NCBI RefSeq assembly: GCF_040581485.1
Contig: NC_090134.1
Span: 20,793,698 to 20,857,697 of the forward strand
Length of the DNA: 64,000 bases
Reading direction: 5' to 3'
Source of the DNA: Linepithema humile
Lineage: Eukaryota > Arthropoda > Insecta > Hymenoptera > Formicidae
The notes beneath the pieces are model-generated. The model had not been told where the DNA came from, ran no database searches, and was given only the letters and a program-made list of their open reading frames with translations. Positions 53,501 through 64,000 of the stretch are shown in pieces. How positions within the stretch are numbered: position 1 is the first letter of the stretch; each line of letters opens with the position of its first letter. The position numbers and the translations under genes were made by a program.

Positions 53501-53928
53501 TCACCTTGAAAACATGGAACATCACTCGTCGCACTCGTGCACGTAGTAGCGGACGCTATCAAAAGAAAATTTTACGAGCATACCTCGAAATTGTTTCTTA
53601 ATTGCGACCGTTCGAAAGAGCGATCTTCCGTCCGTAAACTCGGCCTCTCTGTCCCTATTGATAACGATCGCCATTTCCCTCCGATGTTTGATTTGCCTAT
53701 TTCCGCGGACGGGACTAGAAATAACATTCTAATGCTCTCACTGCTAAAGACAAATCGATAATGATGTCTTAATTACCATTTAACAATAGGTATAAATAAA
53801 AGACCACAGATGGTATTAAGATGCCCAACAGGCATCCTAGCCACAATCGAGCCAATGTAATATGTCGTACATGTTTCCCAATGCGCGATATGATGTTGCA
53901 ACAAGTCAGACTAGATGCACGCTGCAAT
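50501..53928 (-). CDS. LARGE: LARGE xylosyl/glucuronyltransferase (11 exons, start missing)
   Basis: LARGE is a Golgi type II enzyme that polymerises alternating xylose and glucuronic acid (matriglycan) on alpha-dystroglycan. Exons, 5' to 3': 53928-53777 (5' end uncertain), 53714-53584, 53504-53321, 52977-52433, 52335-52186, 52101-51799, 51571-51375, 51306-51165, 51040-50910, 50798-50706 and 50606-50501. Every junction is in phase and agrees with vertebrate LARGE as I remember it. The N-terminal GT8-type xylosyltransferase domain has IHVAMVCA, WIPNKHYSG, LDTDV (DxD) and GRGFNTGV. The C-terminal GT49-type glucuronyltransferase domain has LDVDFLP (DxD), LIVPAFE, TFRYHVWT and GFGWNKV. It ends KETKEEKS. 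The stem is shorter than in vertebrates, at roughly 700 residues against 756 in human. Both catalytic motifs are intact, so an active enzyme is expected. Confidence 0.9.
53777..53928 (-). CDS. LARGE: LARGE membrane-anchor exon (5' bound uncertain)
   Basis: A minus-strand frame encodes basic residues (KHVRH, then AR) followed by a helix LWLGCLLGILIPSVVFYLYL, ending at donor GTAATT (phase 1). It joins in frame to the exon starting at 53714. Basic residues before the helix fit a type II Golgi anchor. There is no in-frame ATG between the upstream TAA and the helix, so the initiator must be in a further exon. The acceptor CTTTTCCGTAG, giving a 5' base at 53928, is the best candidate; ATCTAG slightly downstream is an alternative. 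Confidence 0.6.
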
Positions 53929-55875
53929 CTACGGAAAAGAATGACGATTAATTCAAAACACGTGCAATTAATTGTAGCTCTTCGTGCGATCGTGCCTCGT
54001 CGTATTATGCCTTAAAACCAGAGTTAATTTCATGTTTTACAAGAAGGAGAAACACGAGTTATCTTTGATACTTCGTAAGTTAAATTTCGTCTTGCACTCA
54101 ATCTTTGAAACGTTAAGCGATTGATTTTTCTTAATTTATAAAATTATTCCAGCGATTTGCAAGAATGATATCGACCATTATTCTAATTTGATTAATATTT
54201 TATAATATTATATATTCTGGTAAAGAGAGAACTTTGAGAAATATTAATAAACCTTTCTATACTTCGTTCATCCGGTTCGCTCGATATTTACTGATGCGTG
54301 ATAAAAGTCAATGGATCATGTTTAATGTGTGGGTTTATGAATGCGTTATATCCAATTTTCTCCCGTTACATAGATAACGTTATGAACGCGACGCAATCAT
54401 AATGCATGCAAATTAGCCCCATAAATGAAAACGTTATATTCCTAGAAATTCAGGATAATTGTATCGCAAGTGTAAATTCATGTGTCAGCATTCGGCACAC
54501 GAAACAGACGTTAACTATTGTAAATAGTTAGAATAAATGAAGCTTCATGTAAACTCTACTGTCCAATGTATTTAACTTGCAAATCGATTTTAATACATTT
54601 TATTTCCTTTTTACGTATTTTTTATTGACGATTGTAATAATGTTTGAAGTTATAATATGAAAACTTATTTCCGTTTTGTTCTGTATGTCTTCATAATGTA
54701 TAGATATATTATTTATTTTATTTTAACTTATATTTCTATACGCAGAATATCCTTCAAAGCACTCAAAAAAAAAAATAAATTGAGCAATAAAGGATTAAAT
54801 TGCAGTTCATATTGAGAGAAACATAGGTAATATTTATTTATTTGTTATTTTATGCAATATCACGATAAAGCAGACATGTCAAATAATATCATACAACTAA
54901 AGATTAAAAAAGCTTGAAATTGATTTCAAACCGAACTAAAGCGAAAACAAAAGAATCCACTGTACGTATTGTATACAGGATGTTTGTTTTATTTATTTAT
55001 TTTTTTTTTTTTTTTTGTAGCATCCTGTATCCACCTCCTGGTTGCTAATCACTCACATGTGACCTAGTTTATATTCTTACACATTGACACACTTGTAGCA
55101 TACATACAGCCGCACATGTGGTCACGAAAAAACGAGTGGAGTTTTATCTCGTTTCTTTCAAAGCCGGCTTCTCGAATATAGCTTGTAATTATATTACGGT
55201 TTGCGTTCTCACAATGAGCAAATCAATTACTCAAGGAAGAATACTATTTTAAAAAATGCTATAAACCTTAGTGACAGAAAACTATTATTCAACAAGCGTT
55301 ATATAATGACAAATTAAACATTTGAAACGAAAAGTATATATCAAGCTACAAATAATATTTGTTATTTTTCCAAAGATTGGTTTTAATTTATTTGATTGCA
55401 CAAATAATTGATTCAAATATTACGAGCAAAGCTCCAAAAATAAAATAAACCCGATATAACAGCGCAGTGCGTGGTGCTTGCCAAGCAAATTACTGCATAG
55501 TAAGCCAAGGGCTTTCGCGACGATACACGACGATAATAATTTAAGCACAAGTACGTACCAGCGCCGACCCGATTATCGTCTCTCGTGTTGTCATCCGGCG
55601 GTGCCAGTCCAATGCCGGATAAGCGAAAGTACGCGTGCAATCGCAATTTCTGTATGTGGTGCTAGTGCGTGCGAATGTCGTTGTGCTCTCTGATGGGCAT
55701 TCGGCGTTGCCGACGAGTTTAGCTATTATTGCCGCCAGCGGCGATGTAAATTGCCGCAATTAGCTGTTGCGACGATACACGCGCACTCCACAGCAGGAAG
55801 TTTGACCATAAGTACTCCGATCACTAAACACGACGCAATATCACCGAGAGAATCTCTCGAAGAGACTGCAGCTAC
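53929..55875. other. LARGE: Upstream region of LARGE, initiator exon not found
   Basis: The initiator exon and promoter of LARGE should lie here, or up to the mesh 3' end at 56878. I could not identify them. The sequence is AT-rich to about 55400 and then GC-richer. It contains an A run near 54763 and the inverted repeat flanking a T tract listed separately. Confidence 0.4.
54973..55030. repeat. 10-bp inverted repeat flanking a T-rich tract
   Basis: ATACAGGATG at 54973-54982 and its exact complement CATCCTGTAT at 55021-55030 flank 38 bases that are almost all T, including a run of 17 Ts at 55000-55016. It could be a tiny non-autonomous element or a chance hairpin. No target duplication was recognised. 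Confidence 0.5.
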
Positions 55876-55890
55876 TGCCACCAGTGCATG

Positions 55891-56028
55891 CCAGAATTGA
55901 GACGCGAGCTGCACGTGACCGCAATGGAAGGGACGACGTACACACCGAGAGTCGTGCACGTGTACGGTTTTCGGCGTGTACGTCATCCCTTCCAGCACGG
56001 TTGCATGCAGCTCGCGTCTCAATTCTGG
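55891..56028. repeat. 138-bp near-perfect palindrome, almost no loop
   Basis: Two 69-base arms meet without a spacer at about 55959/55960. The outer 23 bases (CCAGAATTGAGACGCGAGCT and the next GCA) match their complement exactly. So do two inner 9-base blocks (TGGAAGGGA and GACGTACAC). By my count 57 of 69 positions pair and 11 of the 12 differences are transitions. Weaker pairing with one bulge extends to about 55878 and 56043. It lies between the mesh 3' end and the LARGE exons. It could be a fold-back element, a long hairpin RNA source or a recent inverted duplication. I see no flanking target duplication. Confidence 0.8.
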
Positions 56029-56043
56029 TATCACTGATTGCCG

Positions 56044-56877
56044 CTCAACCGAAGCTCTCTTGTAAAAGCGTTGTTCTGTCGGCAATTCGTGTCGGTTTTC
56101 GTTGTAAGATGGCAGTTGCGTCCACAGTACGAATTTCCGCTATACAAGGTTTGAGTTCGACTCAATAGAGTTTGAATCTCGACACGGACGAGGTCCTACA
56201 TTAATTCCCCCTTCGCATTCAAGCGCTTATTGCCCACAGCCACTAACACTTCGCGGCATTCGAAAAGTGTTTATTGCCCACAGTCACCCACAGCTACGCC
56301 CTTGAAACTCGGCTTTCAACCCTCGTCCAGCTTTTTTCTCGACGATACTTCTGCCGCAAGTAACGCTACTTACAAGTTAATCGTGCAAAGGAAACTTTAA
56401 CTTTAAAATCCTCTGCCACAATTTTTTTTACTCGCATTTCTATCTTGTGTTGGCTTGTTCGCCACTTCTTTTTTATTTGATTCGCTTATGTAATGTACAA
56501 GTCCTCTTAATTTTAATTTTTTTTTAACTTTGCTTAAAGCCTTCTAGAAGTTTTACAGTCTCTTTTTAAAATGCACTGTTAAAAATTTAATTAAATTTCT
56601 TATAATAGAATTTATCTTTTATTTACATACTTGAAATTAATACGATTAAATTTTACAGTGTTCTCTTATAGATACTGACGTATATAAAAAGAAGATATTT
56701 AAAGTCTTACATCGTTATCTTATATCTACTCTTTGATAAAAATGTATTTAAATAATTGTAGAAATGAAACAATGCCGAAATGGTGAGTCACATCTAAATT
56801 AGAAATATGAAATAATGTAAGGAGTAATAAGGTATAAAAATTGTAGGTCCCTAAAAATTTGTTATAAAACAAATCTT
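56044..56877. other. 3' flank of mesh, no further gene seen
   Basis: AT-rich sequence downstream of the distal mesh stop codon. It probably includes the 3' UTR of the long-range isoform. A minus-strand AATAAA is present at 56618-56623, 255 bases beyond the stop. Confidence 0.4.
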
Positions 56878-57208
56878 CTAATTGATCTCTGTCGCTCTAC
56901 TGGGACTGTAAGGAATAGTCTCTTCTTCCTCGCCGACCTTTCGCAATCGTTGCAGTTCCGCCTGCCGTGTTCTGGAATACAATTGTGTTATAACGTTTTA
57001 GTTACCGTCAGGTATGAAGTCTATTTCTCAAAATTGGCAGTGAAGTGCATCTGATACCTCGCTAGAACTTCCTCTTGTTCTCGTTGTTCTTTACGACTCT
57101 TGAGAGCTCGATATCCAACGCAGACTATTATCAGCAAAATTGGAATCAGGCAAGCGAGCACTATGCCGGTTGTAATACCTGCTTGACGAGAGCTATATTC
57201 CTGCTGAC
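56878..57208 (-). CDS. mesh: Mesh alternative terminal exons B and C (short tail)
   Basis: Exon B (57208-57058) has the acceptor TCTCTCTGCAG and the same phase as exon A. It encodes RQQEYSSRQAG, a different membrane helix (IVLACLIPILLIIVCVGY) and a short charged segment (LKSRKEQREQEEVLAR). Splicing at GTATCA joins exon C (56971-56878), which adds 31 residues rich in E, Q and R and ends SPSRATEIN. If exon B is not spliced, the frame runs on for RYQMHFTANFEK and stops at 57021. So this unit alone offers two C-termini. Confidence 0.78.
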
Positions 57209-60200
57209 CTGCAGAGAGATTATATAACAAAATATATTATACCGTATAAATGTGTGAAAACAAAATAATGGAAAACGCAATTCGAAGAAGAATCATTTAC
57301 GTTGGATAGACAAATCGTGAGATCATTTTCGCGCACATTATCATTTAAATTACATCTTTTTCCATTCTATCGGTTAGAAAAGCAATGTATTTCTGCCTTT
57401 CTTTTTATCCGAATAAAAAACTTCACCGTGAATCTCGCGAATTTTTTCGTGCTTTAATAATTAAGTTAGGCATTTGAAAATTTTTAGTTGTGATTGATTT
57501 TAATTTCTCTAATAAATTGTTATGACGCATTAGACGGATTTTATAATAATGTAAATAATAATTTTTAAAGGAGGAGGAGGATAAAAAAGATCGTGACAGG
57601 AGAAATCTACGAGAACAATGGTGGAAATTTCCATTCCATTCGAATGCTGTTCTAATGCTGCATCATAATGACATGAATCGTTTTCTTTACTATAAACATT
57701 CTGCGCATGCATGTGGAATAGAAATTTCCCGTCTCATCTCATTTTAATGATGTACAAAATTTTATTAAAACAGGCTTTTACAATGTGAGAACACAAGTGT
57801 TTATGGCATTAAATACTGCGGTATAATTATTACAATCATATAAACCGATTGTTACATTTGTAGAGAATTAATATTGCGTTCGATCATTGCTTAGAGCCAC
57901 ATACAACGTTTGATGTATTATATTTAATTGCGTCATATCAATGACAACAATAATGTATATATTTTAAATATACAATCGGTAATGTAACTATTTCTATTCC
58001 ACAGCAAGGACAGTAAAACACACTCCTATTGTCTATACGTTAAGGTAGAAATATTAAAATAAACACCGAACTTTATGAAATGATATATAATGGATTTATC
58101 TTTATCGTCCAAAATTCATGAAGAAAACGACAGCTAAGTTTCTATGCTAAATTTCAAATTAATTGATATTTAATTTGCGATAATTAATGTTAATTTCTAC
58201 GCGTGCAAGGTGTGTGTCGCTCAAGTTGGAATCAAGATACATTCTGTCATGGTCACTTACACACACACACACATACATACTGACTCAAATAACGCGTGCA
58301 AATGAAGCAGCCTTGCGAGCAGACCTTATCGTTTCTATTACAATAATATTGAGACGAATATCATCTAAACGTTACTTTCTCTAGTGGGACTGTTTGTTTT
58401 TCTAATCGTATCTGCGCCCGAATCCGACCCCGTGGGTGAGACGGGCTCCTTCAAGTCCCACTCTTTATCTTCGAAGTCAATGTCCGGCCTGTTCGGCAAA
58501 GGTTCGTGTGTGCGGTACACTCTATCGTAACTACGACGCTTCCTAGGGCTGCTATTAGTATCAATTGTGCTAGCATCGCTAATTGGAGTAATGGCCCTAT
58601 CATCATACGCCTTTAGCGGCTTCGACAGTGTGGATTCATTATCGATGGTAGACAAGCGTCCGGTATAACCCCACGATTTCATGGAACCTCCCTGAGACTG
58701 GTTCTTTCTTATATAAAGAAAACCGCCGACGATGCAGGCCATCACGGGGATTATTACGACGGCAATAATGCCCATTACGGTCCACGCTGTACGCTGAACG
58801 TACTCGATGTGACCTATATTTATATAATAAGCGTCAATTCTGACACAAGTATATATTGATTTGCAAATCTCACGGTGAAAACGTAAATGTCGATGAATGG
58901 CGCATTGAAGGATGGAAAATATTAGAAAGGGGAGATGGAAACCGCGACGCAAAATCCACTCAACGTTGTTTCTTAACGAGTTATGTAAACTTGCTTCGTA
59001 AAAGCGGATTCTCAGTGATTAAATATTCGATTATGAGCGTAGACTCGATTTAACTTTCAAATGAAATTAATGAAATTTGATCCGCTTCGCAAATTAACTG
59101 ATCTGGTAAATGCGCCACCGCTCGCGTATTAAACCTCGTTCCCCCACCTCGTTTAGAATCGTTAAGCAGACATGGTGAGATTGCAGTGAGGCGCTAATGC
59201 ATTAAATAATAGTATAGAAATACTCACGAAGGCATTCCGTATATCCATACTCCGGAGTGTTCCAGCGACCTTCCGGCGTGCACACCCGACGCTGGTCACC
59301 GACAAGTATGAAATCCTGATTGCATTCGAAACTCACTTTCGTCCCCGGGATAAACAGAAAATTGCTCTTACGTCCGAATCGCGGTGTTTCCAATATCCCG
59401 CAGGACACAACTTAAAAATTAAATATGCACATGTGTAATAAGCTTATTGCAAAATAGACTTTTTTTACGTGTATTTTTGTAGCTAGATTTATATCATTTA
59501 TGAATTAAGGCGGTTTTTAAAACGCGCATCTACTTACTCTCTCTTTTGTTCAACGCATTGATTTGGGTGTAAGTGTCGTAGTAGTTTCTGGTAAAGTGCG
59601 CTAAATCACGATTCAAAGTCATAGCGTAATCGTATTGACACTGATAAGACTCGCCGCATAAGTCGATCGCGCGATTTATGTCGTATGTTCTATTCAATGG
59701 AAGTATCTCTTGCGGATACTTTCGATATTCAGGTATGAACGTGTGATTAGCATAATAGCTCGCTGTTCGACCAAACTCTCTATGGAATAAAGCCCCTCCT
59801 TTGACTTTATTCTCCTTATCTTCCAGCATCCATTGTATTGCAAAATCTCTATGAATGGTCTCTGAATGATTCACGCTCATGATAGGCACCTGATAACCGT
59901 ATGGACTTGTTAAATCGTCTGTCTTATCGAAGTTCCAAATGCCAAATAATCCCCTCGTTTTATTCTAGAATATCAATTTAAAATATCAATTTAAAATATC
60001 AATTTAATATCAATGCTTAATATTAAATATCAATAATATATAAAATTAACAGAGAAAAGGCTATAAGAATCGCAGCTCTTTCTTTTGTTAATATGTCTTG
60101 TCGTTATACGTCACTCAATATTTAATATTAATTAAAGTTTTATAAAATTATAATTTATTTCATAACTGATTTTATAAAATTACGATTAATTCGATGCATA

Positions 60201-63200
60201 TATATTTGTACGTTAGTTTTAATTCTCCGAAAAATAATACAAAAGAGGAAGGTATATTCGCTTCTTACCACGTACGTCCACGGCAAATACATTCGCGCGG
60301 ACAAAAACCCCTCGTTTTCCACAACTTCGACGCCTGCCCCAGTGTCGAACATAACAATGACTTCGCTCTGGTTTAATATGTACGTTGGAGTGTAAACGAC
60401 GACCCCGGCAAAGTGTTGGAATTTTAAGGCTGGTCTGTCGAAGTACACTCTTTGACCGTCCGCGAAAACATCGAGCCGATATCTCCATTGCGCGTGTTTA
60501 GGTCTCAAACGAACTTCGATAGTGGCAGAATTATTGCCTCTCGCTAATGTAAAAACGGGATTACGTTGATTATAACCATTGTTTTGATAAATGTATAGTA
60601 ATATCAGAAACTTACCCACTACCGAGGTGAGATGCGTCGCCATCACTTGGCCGTAAATGTTGTTCGGCATCTGCTCGAATCTACCCTGCACGTCAAGTTT
60701 GTCCCTGAGATCGTTCACTCGCAGCAAAACGAATTCGCCTTTACCGTTAAAAGTATACTCGACGCCGTCAAATGTGACGAAGTGAGGATCGCCGAATACC
60801 GCCGATACACCTGGAGATTGATAAGCAATGCAATCTTGCGACGGTCTTCTCTCGAATCGGAACGTCTCGCAACCGACGGCTTGTTCTTCTTGCCAGAGGC
60901 AGCACGAATACATTGGCACTATATCGTGGTACCAATGCGACAGAGTTGGCACCTTGTTAGCCTCGTTCCATGGGAAGTAGCCTAAATTGTGAGACCGATG
61001 TGGTCGCGAACCCCATTGCTGATCGTAAGTCAACATCAAGAAACCGTTTCTGTCGTAACAACACTGTTGCTCCGAGCCATCTAAGCTAAAATAGCATGAA
61101 TATATAACTGCTGTTAAAAATGCATAATTACAAGATATTGCTTTAAATAGCTATCGAGCTATTTGTAAATTACAAACAAAAAGGCGTCGAAAACATCAAA
61201 TATTTATAAAAAGTAACTAATTGTATCCGCAAAATTAAAATAGACCACTTACTTTGGTGCACCTGTTCTGACGCAGTGCATGGCGTGTTGATTATAATAG
61301 CAGTCTATATTCGAATCTTTATCGCAGTTGTAATCCGGGAGGAAACGACCTTTATCGTACAAAGCGTGATCCAGAATGCAAGGGCAAAGCGCTACCTCAG
61401 CGGCGAAATTTTTTAGATACCGGTCATGCATGATCCATTTATCGCAGAGTTTCTGAGCCCACTTCGATCCGTGTAATCGTTCCCATTGTGACGAGAAATA
61501 CCATGCGAGCGGAATCGGTCTGCTCCACAAGCTCCTACGGTAAATTAAATTTAACCGTTTAAACGTGATCCATATCGTCGCACTGCGTACATTTTTATCT
61601 TATAAAACCTACGGTGTTATCGAGAGTCCGGAATACAAGTGCGGCTCGGTCAGGTTAATTTGTATGAAACCGAATGCCATGTCTACGTGATACGGATTGT
61701 ACATGTCTCGGTATTTGGCTGGTTTAATCACGTAACTACCCATGTTGGTGTGTGACTTCTGAAACACACAGTAGATAATTTATTATTTTCAGCTTTCCAG
61801 CTTTTTTCTCCAGCGTTTTCGCGTCATCTGTCACATGCAAACCTCCAAAGTCGTTATATATTCAAATTCGGGTGTTGTCTTCGTCTCTCTGTATCCCCAC
61901 AGTGAAATTTGCACGCCCGCTCCTATATTGCTAGTTAAATTATACGAGTTCCAGGTGAATTTTATTTCCGCAGGATCTTTTCTATGAACGGCATCTTTAT
62001 CGCTGAAAAAGATTCTCTCCGTCGCCGTGGCCGGAGTTTCTGCAAGAGAATAATTTTATTACGAATAATAAAAATATTGCCGTCGCGAATGATTGATGCA
62101 GGAACGCGTATAATGTTGAATATAAAAAAAAGTGAAATATTTTACCAACGAAGTATTTTCCCTTCCAATCGTAAGCTCCGCTGTCGATAGCAATGTAGAA
62201 TCGTATGTAGCCTTCGTACTTCAAGAACGGCTGTATGCAAATCGCGCGGTTTTTGTCGATTACCGTGCCCATCACTACTTCGTTCTCGAAGCGGCACTTG
62301 ATTTTTTGGCTCTCGTTGAAACACGGTCCTGTGATGTTGACGACGGTACCGCCCAACATATTTCCACTTTCCGGGGCGAAAACCAACGGCAGATGAGCTC
62401 CGGCTGTGTAATATTAGAATGATAAGAATCATGAATTTAGAATCAAGAATTTATTGATCAGCATTTCTTAAAATACCGCGCTCTTACCAATATCCTTATT
62501 ACAAGTGCCTAACATTATCTTCTCGTCTATTCTGAAAATGTGCCGACCCGGAAAGCCGTTTGCCCATCCTCTGCTCGTTAAATCGCGGAGCGTGGTTGCC
62601 TGAGAATAAGGCTTGTACTCGTAACTCTGGGTTCCGTTGCCAGCATTAAATCCCACCTTAAAATGAATGAAAAAATAAGTCCCACAAATCAATTTGAGAC
62701 ATTTCTTAACGAGAAGAAGTAAATAAAATATATATATCAAGATTTTTAAGAAAAATAAAATTTGTCTGACACAAAAATTTATAACATAATTGTTCATAAT
62801 TGTTGCAAAACAAAAAATTTTTCGCGATCACTAACAAATGCAGGAACTCCATTCTCTCCTTGCGTTGTATCACCGCCTGCCTCAGTATGACTCGTCCATT
62901 GGAGATTAAGATAGTTGAAGATAGCGTAAGTAAAGACTTCGTCGGTGGCTAAAACTAGTTGAAACGTGTTGGTTCGATAAAGAGATAAATCGATGCCACC
63001 TGCAAAGGACATGTTCTTCCAGGTTGCGATAAGGGCGTGCTTTGGCTCGAAGGAATCAGCGCCTACAACACCTTGACGAATGTCCCACATGACACGCTCT
63101 CGCATTTCCACACCGAACTGATCGGTTCTCGATTGCAAGTCCCTCTCGAGTCTGAAGAATAATTATTCTCCGTAAAATTTTTATTTTTCAACATTTCCCA

Positions 63201-63907
63201 CGCGTAATTGACGAAGACGCTAATTTTTTACATTACGTATGCGTACCGAAAATATACCCCCGGCTTCCTTTGATCAATGTCCGTTTCTCTCAGCATGCCT
63301 ATGCGACATTTACTAAAGAAAATGCCGATGAAACTGGGATCATTCTTTTTCGGCCAATCTTTGATCGGAAAAACAAGGGGATATGTAAGATGCTCCGGTG
63401 GATCGCTGAACTCTAAGTATCCGTTAACGGTTAACTAAAAAATTAACATCTTATTGGTTTTCAGATAAAAGTTGTCAATCGTAATAAAATTCTTGATTAT
63501 TGAATATTAAAATATCCAAATATTCGATCGGTAAATTAAAATTTCAAATTAAATACGTGAATTTAAATATATGGATGCTTTTCATACAAAAAAAAATATA
63601 CGAATTGCACTCAATAAAGATAATTATACTATTAAAAATACAAATGATAATGAATGCGGCCATACTCTTGTGTAATTGAACCTAAAGCCGAAGAACGGCA
63701 ATTGAAAATTCAAATTCTTGTGGATCTGCAATGATGTAGCCTGCAAAGCCGATTGGTAATCTCCCATATCATTGTCTCCGCCTTTGTCGAAATACCAGTA
63801 CATGAACTTAGATCGAATATCTCGCAATCTGGTATCTGTTATTTTATAAAAAGGCGGATTGTCATCTGGACGAGGCGCGTACCGATCAGCTTCGGGTGAA
63901 TCTGAAT
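56878..63907 (-). CDS. mesh: Mesh, smooth septate junction protein (N-terminus off the edge)
   Basis: Mesh organises smooth septate junctions in the insect midgut, with Ssk and Tsp2A as Drosophila partners. Shared exons, 5' to 3': 63907-63666, 63434-63247, 63151-62836, 62656-62488, 62403-62146, 62039-61843, 61758-61613, 61534-61253, 61085-60616, 60543-60269, 59964-59538 and 59410-59228. Phases agree at every join. The domains are NIDO (first four exons), IPT/E-set (APESGNMLGGTVVNITGPCF onward), AMOP with its cysteine pattern (61534 into 61085), vWD starting at GDPHFVTFDG, and a four-cysteine sushi domain (59410-59228). The GDPH sequence is the autocleavage site known in SUSD2 and some mucins; cleavage here is inferred. 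The sushi exon splices to alternative 3' exons, described separately. About 1,050 residues precede them in this window, and the signal peptide and first exons lie beyond 64000. Confidence 0.93.
57209..58364 (-). other. mesh: Intron between the mesh alternative 3' exons
   Basis: About 1.15 kb of AT-rich sequence between terminal exon A and exon B. It includes the 3' UTR of the exon A isoform. A CA repeat lies at about 58258-58272, just outside a coding exon. A short T-G-A-G-A-T-C-A-T-T-T-T match to the bantam seed near 57317 is treated as chance. Confidence 0.55.
58365..58813 (-). CDS. mesh: Mesh alternative terminal exon A (long cytoplasmic tail)
   Basis: The acceptor ATAAATATAG precedes 58813. 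Joined in phase 1 to the sushi exon it gives RHIEYVQRTAW, then a helix (VMGIIAVVIIPVMACIVGGF), then about 110 cytoplasmic residues rich in S, T, D and R. Features include SPRKRRSYDRVY, a possible tyrosine or basophilic kinase target, and DFEDKEWDL. The exon ends at the TAG at 58365. This tail is probably the junction-scaffold-binding form. A nearby poly(A) signal was not clear. Confidence 0.82.
59969..60016. repeat. mesh: 13-bp tandem repeat in a mesh intron next to an acceptor
   Basis: ATATCAATTTAAA is repeated three times, with a partial fourth copy, immediately upstream (on the minus strand) of the exon beginning at 59964. The splice acceptor GATATTCTAG itself overlaps the repeat edge, so the branch-point region is built from the repeat. 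Confidence 0.7.
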
Positions 63908-64000
63908 CTGCGTACCAAAGAGATCAAAACGATGCTATTAAAAATAATCGAAGTAAATTAAATATTTAATATAATATTACAACTGAAGTTAATATTTTGC

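Noticed and set aside
56140..56170. GAGTTCGACTC resembling a tRNA T-arm
   Set aside because: No acceptor stem, D-arm or anticodon arm can be placed around it. No tRNA is supported anywhere in the window.
57315..57340. TGAGATCATTTT match to the bantam microRNA seed in a mesh intron
   Set aside because: The match ends after about 12 bases and I found no complementary arm nearby to form a precursor hairpin.

Overview
The window looks like a piece of an insect nuclear genome. It has three multi-exon genes with GT/AG introns, AT-rich spacers, many simple repeats and scattered CpG-rich islands. CpG-rich spacer DNA, plus a LARGE gene that I recall as absent from Drosophila, point towards Hymenoptera such as an ant. 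That placement is an inference, not a proof. I see no bacterial, viral or CRISPR features and no convincing tRNA or rRNA gene.

Layout. Positions 1-39,437 hold no protein gene I can support. This stretch contains AT-rich spacer, two short tandem duplications, long T runs all on the + strand, and about seven GC/CpG-rich islands. Part of it may be the 5' intron or regulatory domain of the next gene, because a splice acceptor sits 11 bases before that gene's start codon. Positions 39,438-43,241 (+) encode a kekkon-like LRR-Ig single-pass membrane protein in three coding exons (773 aa), with a PDZ-ligand-like C-terminus. Positions 43,242-50,500 are spacer between convergent genes. Positions 50,501 to about 53,928 (-) encode LARGE, a Golgi glycosyltransferase with two catalytic domains. 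Eleven exons can be joined in frame and only the first codons are missing. Positions 56,878-63,907 (-) encode most of Mesh, a membrane protein of gut smooth septate junctions. Its N-terminus lies beyond the right edge. The ordered domains are NIDO, IPT/E-set, AMOP, vWD, sushi and a membrane segment.

I joined exons by hand, using splice sites, reading phase and remembered family sequence; every junction listed keeps the frame. The three genes do not form one pathway. All three act at or for the cell surface: adhesion or signalling (kekkon-like), matrix-glycan synthesis (LARGE) and epithelial junctions (Mesh).

Most notable for follow-up: (1) Mesh has alternative 3' exons, each with its own membrane helix and tail, giving at least three possible C-termini. 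(2) A 138-bp nearly loop-free palindrome lies between mesh and LARGE. (3) An in-frame 174-bp tandem duplication sits near 8 kb. (4) Long T runs lie on only one strand between 16 and 27 kb.
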